Assembly: GCA_002438625.1 (NCBI GenBank)
Contig: DJPS01000009.1
Coordinates: 1 to 9,209, forward strand
DNA: 9,209 bases
From: Christensenella sp. UBA6406
GTDB lineage: Bacteria; Bacillota; Clostridia; Christensenellales; UBA1242
Direction of reading: 5' to 3'
Numbering within the stretch: position 1 is the first letter of the stretch; each line of letters starts with the position of its first letter. The position numbers and the translations under genes were made by a program. The notes beneath the pieces were generated by a model. It saw nothing but the letters and a program-made list of their open reading frames with translations, did not search any database and was not told the DNA's origin. Positions 5,410-9,209 of the stretch are shown here, one piece after another.

Positions 5410-6990
5410 ATGGATTTAACGATAACAATACTTTTCCTTCTATTTTTAAGTGTTGTGTTATCCATTTATTTTTTAGTGCCAAAAAAGCATAGATATCTTG
5501 TAATTTTATTTGCAAGTCTATTGTTTTACATAATCTATTCTAAATTTATGGTTGCATTTATTGTTACAACGATTGTAACCATTTATTTATGTGGATTAGC
5601 ACTCAATAAAATGGATGCAAAATTTAGCTTGCAGAAGGAAGGGCTTGAAAAGGAAGAACGGAAAGCATTAAAAGCCAAATTTAAGCACAAAAAGAAATGG
5701 ATTTTAGCATTATTTATTTTGTTAAATTTAGGTATTTTAGCAACACTTAAATATTCTGGTTTTTTTGCTTCTGTATTTGATGGATTCTTTTCTATTTTTA
5801 ACATTACAACACACTTCCCTATTTTAAAAATTGCATTGCCACTTGGTATATCTTATTATACATTATCAGCAATCGGCTATATGATAGATGTGTTTAGAGG
5901 CAAATATGCGGGTGAAAGAAATTTCTTTAAAGTAGCATTATTTATTTTATATTTCCCGCAACTTTTGGAAGGTCCTTTTGCGACTTACGACAAACTTGCA
6001 CCACAACTTTATAATGGCAGTGATTTTAATTTTAGAAGAATTGTGCGTGGTGCATTACTTGTGTTATGGGGATTTTTTAAGAAAATTGTTATAGCGGACA
6101 GACTTGCTATCGTTGCAAGTGAAATATTTGGCAATTATTCGCAATATGATGGTTTCTTTATTGCTATTGGAATTTTGGCATTTACATTCCAACTATATGC
6201 AGAATTTTCAGGTATAATTGACATTGTGAGCGGAATAAGTGAAATGTTTGGATTTAAACTTGCCAAAAACTTTGAGCAACCATTCTTCTCTAAAAATGTA
6301 AACGAGTTTTGGAGAAGGTGGCACATTTCATTAGGCACATGGTTTAGGGAATATGTTTTCTACCCTATTTCAATGTCTAAACCACTTATGGGGCTAACAA
6401 AAAAATTACACGACAAAAATTGGTCGTTTTTAGAAGTCTTTATCCCTTCTGCCATCGCATTATTCTTTGTTTGGTTTTTCAATGGATTATGGCACGGAGC
6501 GAGTGTAAAATATGTAGTTTATGGACTTTATTATTACGCAATAATGATGGTTGGAATGTGCTTTGAACCACTATTCAAGAAACTATTTGCCAAATTAAGT
6601 ATTATGCAAGGCAGTAAAGCGGATAAAACATTAAACGCACTTAGAATAGTTAGGACATTTATTGTAGTTAATATTGGTATGCTTATTTTTAGAGCGACAG
6701 ATTTAAGTGTTGCCGTTGAAATGTTTGCATCTCTATTCGGTGGTGGACAATTTGGAATAAGCGGAGAAATTATTGATATTTATGACACAGTTTTATGTTT
6801 TGTAGGTGTTTCAATTTTAATAATAGTTGATATCTTAAACGAAAAGAAGATTTATTTACGGGATAAGATTATGAATAAATCCTTCTACACTATTTACTTT
6901 GTTATTATCCTATCAATTTTGAGTATTGTTTTATTTGGTGCATATGGTGATGGTTATATACCAGTTGACCCAATTTATGGAGGTTTTTAG
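5410..6990 (+). CDS. MBOAT-family membrane O-acyltransferase (AlgI/DltB-type)
   Basis: The protein has 526 residues and about 12-13 hydrophobic segments, for example 5-22, 29-45, 47-63, 98-116, 174-191, 213-231, 247-265, 341-358, 366-386, 412-427, 461-476 and 491-510. The MBOAT signatures are clear: EFWRRWHISLGTWFREYVFYP (299-319, His305) and NGLWHGAS (358-365, with the expected catalytic His362). It should take the acyl group from the charged carrier protein on the cytoplasmic side and pass it outward. Both motif wording and length resemble AlgI-type transferases more than classical DltB (about 400 residues), though it occupies the dltB slot. The last membrane segment is followed by a short tail ending in IYGGF. 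This resembles the C-terminal FIYxxF motif of the microprotein DltX, for which no separate gene is present. Five bases separate it from the carrier gene. Confidence 0.9.
   Translation: MDLTITILFLLFLSVVLSIYFLVPKKHRYLVILFASLLFYIIYSKFMVAFIVTTIVTIYLCGLALNKMDAKFSLQKEGLEKEERKALKAKFKHKKKWILALFILLNLGILATLKYSGFFASVFDGFFSIFNITTHFPILKIALPLGISYYTLSAIGYMIDVFRGKYAGERNFFKVALFILYFPQLLEGPFATYDKLAPQLYNGSDFNFRRIVRGALLVLWGFFKKIVIADRLAIVASEIFGNYSQYDGFFIAIGILAFTFQLYAEFSGIIDIVSGISEMFGFKLAKNFEQPFFSKNVNEFWRRWHISLGTWFREYVFYPISMSKPLMGLTKKLHDKNWSFLEVFIPSAIALFFVWFFNGLWHGASVKYVVYGLYYYAIMMVGMCFEPLFKKLFAKLSIMQGSKADKTLNALRIVRTFIVVNIGMLIFRATDLSVAVEMFASLFGGGQFGISGEIIDIYDTVLCFVGVSILIIVDILNEKKIYLRDKIMNKSFYTIYFVIILSILSIVLFGAYGDGYIPVDPIYGGF
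6979..6983 (+). promoter_or_regulatory. Ribosome binding site for the DltD-like gene, inside the MBOAT C-terminal codons
   Basis: GGAGG here belongs to the GGA-GGT codons of the terminal Gly-Gly-Phe of the MBOAT, 12 bases before ATG6996. The same bases thus encode the protein's last motif and serve initiation of the next gene; the two genes are 5 bases apart. Confidence 0.55.
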
Positions 6991-6995
6991 AAGAA

Positions 6996-8081
6996 ATGAT
7001 AAAAAATAAAAAACTAAGAATTACATTTAGAATAATTTTTTGCGTTCTATTTACTTTTATTATTTATCTATATGTTGGTTTCATCCTTATGCCTAAAACT
7101 GTTGAAGATAAAGGTGGTTTGAAATATTATAGCACAACAAGTTATATATATGAGCCAAAAAATTCCATTGATGTTATGATGTTTGGTAACTCAGATTTGT
7201 ATAATGGATTCTCCCCCATTGAACTCTATAAAGAAACAGGAATAATATCGTTTAATTGCGGAAAATCACAACAAACCGTGCCAGTTATTTACGAGCAACT
7301 AAAAAAGACTTTAACATTGCAACAACCTAAATTAGTGGTTTTAGAAGCGGATTGCATTTTCTATGACAAAAAAGAATTTGCGGGAAATAATTATAAAGCA
7401 ATTTTACTTAGAGCGCCTGTTAAATATCATGTCCGTTGGAAAGATTTAACACTTAAAGATTTTTACACTATTCCAACAATGAAAAATAGAACAAACTACT
7501 TAAAAGGCTTTGTATTTGATGGCAGAATAAGCGGTTATAAAGTTAGCGAAAATTATATGAAAGACTTTGATGCTGAACCTAAAGAAATTAAGGAAAATGC
7601 AAAGAATTATTTAATTAAATGCATAGATTTATGTAAAGAAAACAATATACCATTTTTAATAATGGGCATCCCATCCCCTAACACTTGGTCAATGGCTTGC
7701 AATAAAGGTTTAAACAAATTTGTAAACGAATACAATGAAAAACAAACAGATTATAAAATAAATTGCATTGATATGAACTTAAAGCCAGAAAAACTTGCAT
7801 TTGATTTTGATACATATTTCAAAGACAATGGCAACCACTGCAATTATATGGGTGCAAAAGCGGTTACAACTTTTATGGGTGATTACCTAAAAGAAAATTA
7901 TCCATTTTTGAAAGATAGAAGAAATGATAATGTTTCAAATTGGAACAAGTCTGTTAAAATGTATGATGATTATATTGCAAAACACCATAAAAACAAGGAT
8001 AAACACAAGCCAAATAAAAATGAAGAAAAAAATACAAACAAAATTCAATCGCTTAACAACGATATTCAAAATGAAAATTAA
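6996..8081 (+). CDS. DltD-like membrane-anchored SGNH-fold protein
   Basis: The 361-residue protein has one N-terminal membrane segment (about 10-32) after a short basic start, which places the rest outside the membrane. The extracellular part has an SGNH-hydrolase layout: MMFGNSDLYNGFSP (61-74), with Ser66 as the likely nucleophile in the GDS-like position, and FKDNGNHCNYMGA (275-287), with His281 and an upstream Asp (277) as the likely catalytic pair. The D-to-H spacing is DxxxH here rather than the DxxH of classical DltD. In dlt systems DltD acts with DltB in the last transfer to teichoic acid; by position this protein should do the same for the MBOAT encoded upstream. After about residue 328 comes a hydrophilic Lys/Asn-rich tail (HHKNKDKHKPNKN...) that is probably disordered and may bind an anionic polymer. 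Similarity to DltD is at motif and context level only. Confidence 0.72.
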   Translation: MIKNKKLRITFRIIFCVLFTFIIYLYVGFILMPKTVEDKGGLKYYSTTSYIYEPKNSIDVMMFGNSDLYNGFSPIELYKETGIISFNCGKSQQTVPVIYEQLKKTLTLQQPKLVVLEADCIFYDKKEFAGNNYKAILLRAPVKYHVRWKDLTLKDFYTIPTMKNRTNYLKGFVFDGRISGYKVSENYMKDFDAEPKEIKENAKNYLIKCIDLCKENNIPFLIMGIPSPNTWSMACNKGLNKFVNEYNEKQTDYKINCIDMNLKPEKLAFDFDTYFKDNGNHCNYMGAKAVTTFMGDYLKENYPFLKDRRNDNVSNWNKSVKMYDDYIAKHHKNKDKHKPNKNEEKNTNKIQSLNNDIQNEN

Positions 8082-8100
8082 TTTATGTTAGTTAATTTAT

Positions 8101-8104
8101 AGGA
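8101..8104 (+). promoter_or_regulatory. Ribosome binding site that decides the transferase start
   Basis: AGGA abuts an ATG at 8105 with no gap, but is 6 bases from the in-frame ATG at 8111. Initiation at 8111 is therefore favoured over 8105. Confidence 0.6.
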
Positions 8105-8110
8105 ATGGTT

Positions 8111-8662
8111 ATGATTTACATTTATAAAAATTTAAGCAAGTTAAAGTTAGATACATATTTTAAATTGCTTTCTAATTTACCCAAAGAACTGCAAGAAAAG
8201 GCAAATGAAAAGAAAACTCAAACTGATAAGAATATTTTTGTGTTTGAATATCACAAACTAAAACAATTATTGAAAGTTGACTTAAATGCAATAAAGTATT
8301 CAAAACGAGGCAAACCCTACTTTGAAGATAATGAAAGACATTTTAGCATTTCACACAGTAATAACTTATTATGTATAGCAATAGAAGATAAAAATGTGGG
8401 CGTAGACATTGAAAGGATAATGCAGTTTGATGAATTGATTGCTAGGCAAATTTGCAATGATAAAGAATATTTAAAAATTGTTACAGCGAAAAATAAGAAC
8501 TTAGAATTTACAAAACTATGGGTTAAAAAAGAAAGTTTGATAAAATGTAAAGCGGAAGGATTTAACCAAGATTTAAAAACAATTTTTGAACGCAACCCCA
8601 CTTACAAATTTAAGTTTTTTACTATAAAAGACTATGTAATTTGCAAATGTGTAAAGTGCTGA
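8111..8662 (+). CDS. Sfp-type 4'-phosphopantetheinyl transferase
   Basis: This enzyme transfers the phosphopantetheine arm of coenzyme A to a serine of a carrier protein, here presumably Ser31 of the DltC-like protein. With the start at 8111 it has 183 residues, short for the Sfp group (about 225) but with every family motif: RGKPYF (about 66-71), FSISHSN (78-84), the Mg-binding VGVDIE (96-101), and FTKLWVKKESLIKCKAEG (about 134-151) containing the WxxKE signature. The missing length is mostly beyond the last motif. It lies 29 bases after the DltD-like gene and ends the operon. Classical dlt operons lack such a gene, so this cluster appears self-sufficient for carrier activation. The stop is TGA. 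No clear terminator follows before the rpsU promoter, so read-through into rpsU is possible. Confidence 0.92.
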   Translation: MIYIYKNLSKLKLDTYFKLLSNLPKELQEKANEKKTQTDKNIFVFEYHKLKQLLKVDLNAIKYSKRGKPYFEDNERHFSISHSNNLLCIAIEDKNVGVDIERIMQFDELIARQICNDKEYLKIVTAKNKNLEFTKLWVKKESLIKCKAEGFNQDLKTIFERNPTYKFKFFTIKDYVICKCVKC

Positions 8663-8689
8663 TTTTAAGTGTAAAATTTAAAAATAAAC

Positions 8690-8718
8690 TTGACAAAGAT
8701 AAGAAAATATTGTATAAT
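8690..8718 (+). promoter_or_regulatory. Perfect consensus sigma-A promoter of rpsU
   Basis: TTGACA (8690-8695), a 17-base spacer and TATAAT (8713-8718) match consensus at all 12 positions. Strong expression is expected, as for a ribosomal protein. The start should fall near 8725, inside the palindrome at 8721-8732. Confidence 0.9.
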
Positions 8719-8720
8719 AT

Positions 8721-8732
8721 AAAAGTACTTTT
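8721..8732. repeat. Perfect 12-base palindrome at the rpsU transcription start
   Basis: AAAAGTACTTTT reads identically on both strands and sits where transcription should begin. The 13-base string TATAAAAGTACTT covering its left part (8718-8730) recurs at 9063-9075, upstream of the tRNA gene. It may be an operator, but is possibly chance in A+T-rich DNA. Confidence 0.45.
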
Positions 8733-8740
8733 GAAAGTAA

Positions 8741-8749
8741 AGGTGGTGA
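8741..8749 (+). promoter_or_regulatory. Extended ribosome binding site of rpsU
   Basis: AAGGTGGTGA (8740-8749) complements the 3' end of 16S rRNA over ten bases with a single mismatch to AAGGAGGTGA, 7 bases before the ATG. This is the strongest Shine-Dalgarno in the window. Confidence 0.75.
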
Positions 8750-8756
8750 AATAGGA

Positions 8757-8936
8757 ATGACAACTGTTAAAGTGGGCGAAAATGAAACTCTTGACAGTGC
8801 TTTGAAGCGTTTTAAAAGAAAATGCCAAAAAGACGGCATCATTGGTGATTTAAGAAAAAGAGAAGCATATGAAAAACCAAGCGTTAAACGCAAAAAGAAA
8901 GCAGAACTTGCAAGAAAACGCAATAGAAAAAGATAA
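8757..8936 (+). CDS. rpsU: Small ribosomal subunit protein bS21
   Basis: The protein of 59 residues is highly basic. It has the S21 family pattern: a short N-terminal strand (TTVKVGENETLDSALKRFKRK, 2-22), then LRKREAYEKPSVKRKKKAELARKRNRKR (32-59). The conserved REAYEKPSVKRKKK segment is diagnostic of Firmicute S21 (usually 57-58 residues). It sits on the 30S platform near the 3' end of 16S rRNA and helps initiation. The gene has its own perfect promoter, a very strong ribosome binding site and a hairpin terminator, so it is a single-gene transcript apart from possible read-through from the upstream operon. The gene frequently found downstream in Firmicutes (yqeY) is not here; a tRNA gene follows instead. 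Confidence 0.96.
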   Translation: MTTVKVGENETLDSALKRFKRKCQKDGIIGDLRKREAYEKPSVKRKKKAELARKRNRKR

Positions 8937-8955
8937 TCTTTAATTTTGTTATTGA

Positions 8956-8998
8956 ATATGTTACAAACTAACACAATTTAGTTTGTAGCATATTTTTT
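8956..8998 (+). terminator. Intrinsic terminator of rpsU
   Basis: A 16-pair stem (8956-8971 with 8978-8993, one G-U pair) closes a 6-base loop CACAAT and runs into TTTTTT (8993-8998). It starts about 20 bases after the rpsU stop codon. The stem is long though A+T-rich. Confidence 0.85.
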
Positions 8999-9073
8999 AT
9001 AAATTATATATAAAAGCAAAAATAAGATTTATTAAATTTTAAGTAAAAAACTTGAAAAAATTTATAAAAGTAC

Positions 9074-9102
9074 TTGCAAAATATTTAAAAATATGCTATA
9101 AT
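9074..9102 (+). promoter_or_regulatory. Promoter of the tRNA-Leu gene, extended -10
   Basis: A weak -35 box TTGCAA (9074-9079) is followed after 17 bases by a perfect TATAAT (9097-9102), preceded by TGC to give an extended -10 (TGnTATAAT), which compensates for the -35. The predicted start near 9109 lies about 14 bases before the mature tRNA. Confidence 0.82.
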
Positions 9103-9122
9103 TTAATAGTTGATTGATAAAT

Positions 9123-9209
9123 GCCAAAGTGGTGGAATCGGCAGACGCACGGGACTCAAAATCCCGCGAAGGTAACTTCATGAGGGTTCAAGTCCCTCCT
9201 TTGGCACCA
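9123..9209 (+). tRNA. tRNA-Leu, anticodon CAA (reads UUG)
   Basis: The 87-base cloverleaf is complete. The acceptor stem GCCAAAG (9123-9129) pairs with CTTTGGC (9199-9205), followed by discriminator A9206 and an encoded CCA that ends on the last base of the window. The anticodon stem CGGGA/TCCCG closes the loop CTCAAAA, giving anticodon CAA. The T arm is GAGGG-TTCAAGT-CCCTC. A long variable arm (around GAAGGTAACTTC) marks it as a class II tRNA, and the A discriminator agrees with leucine identity. The gene has its own promoter. Any following tRNA genes would lie outside the window. Confidence 0.96.

Noticed and set aside
5583..6338. Minus-strand frames at 5583-5804 and 6135-6338
   Set aside because: They are antisense shadows inside the MBOAT gene with no motif or ribosome binding site.
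8105..8110. Transferase start at ATG8105
   Set aside because: AGGA would touch this ATG with no spacing; ATG8111 has normal spacing.
8317..8974. Three overlapping minus-strand frames (8317-8601, 8622-8828, 8678-8974) across the transferase gene and rpsU
   Set aside because: They are antisense to genes with clear family motifs, are Ser/Phe/Leu-rich as expected from reversed A+T-rich coding DNA, and cross the rpsU promoter.
1..9209. CRISPR array, insertion sequence, phage genes or attachment sites
   Set aside because: No spaced repeats, transposase motifs or terminal inverted repeats were seen. The tRNA gene at the right edge could host an integration site, but nothing in the window shows one.

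Overview
The window looks like chromosomal DNA from a low-GC Gram-positive bacterium (Bacillota, probably an uncultured clostridial-type lineage). The signs are the strong A+T bias, the lepA-hemW gene pair, sigma-A-type promoters with near-consensus boxes, AGGAG-type ribosome binding sites, a Firmicute-type ribosomal protein S21, and a wall/teichoic-acid-style modification operon. TGG encodes Trp and TGA is used as a stop, so the standard bacterial code applies. The exact genus cannot be read from the sequence.

Layout. Minus strand, left: the 5' end of hemW (radical SAM heme chaperone, cut by the window edge) lies downstream of lepA (elongation factor 4). A near-consensus minus-strand promoter precedes lepA. 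Plus strand: after a roughly 400-base intergenic region comes a cytoplasmic glycerophosphodiester phosphodiesterase with its own promoter and a probable terminator. Next is a five-gene operon (about 3.5-8.66 kb) with DltA-like adenylation enzyme, DltC-like carrier protein, AlgI-like MBOAT membrane acyltransferase, DltD-like membrane-anchored SGNH protein and Sfp-type phosphopantetheinyl transferase. The right end carries rpsU (S21), with a perfect consensus promoter and a strong hairpin terminator, then a complete tRNA-Leu(CAA) ending on the last base of the window.

How the operon should work. The adenylation enzyme activates a small carboxylic acid and loads it on the phosphopantetheine arm of the carrier protein, which the operon's own transferase installs. 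The MBOAT passes the acyl group across the membrane, and the anchored SGNH protein completes transfer to an extracellular polymer. This is D-alanylation logic, but several details depart from a textbook dltABCD operon. The order is A-C-B-D plus a transferase. The MBOAT is about 526 residues, AlgI-sized. Its C-terminus ends in an IYxxF motif like that of the separate microprotein DltX, which is absent here. Two positions in the adenylation domain that normally recognise D-alanine are changed (Ser for the A4 Asp, Ala for the Cys of FCGE). The substrate may therefore not be D-alanine.

Most notable signal: a run of nine G inside the adenylation gene, in a very A+T-rich background. One base gained or lost would truncate the enzyme within about 15 codons, so this is a candidate phase-variation switch for surface modification. 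The operon promoter also carries a direct repeat of 10-base period at the -35 box, of the kind bound by OmpR-type response regulators.
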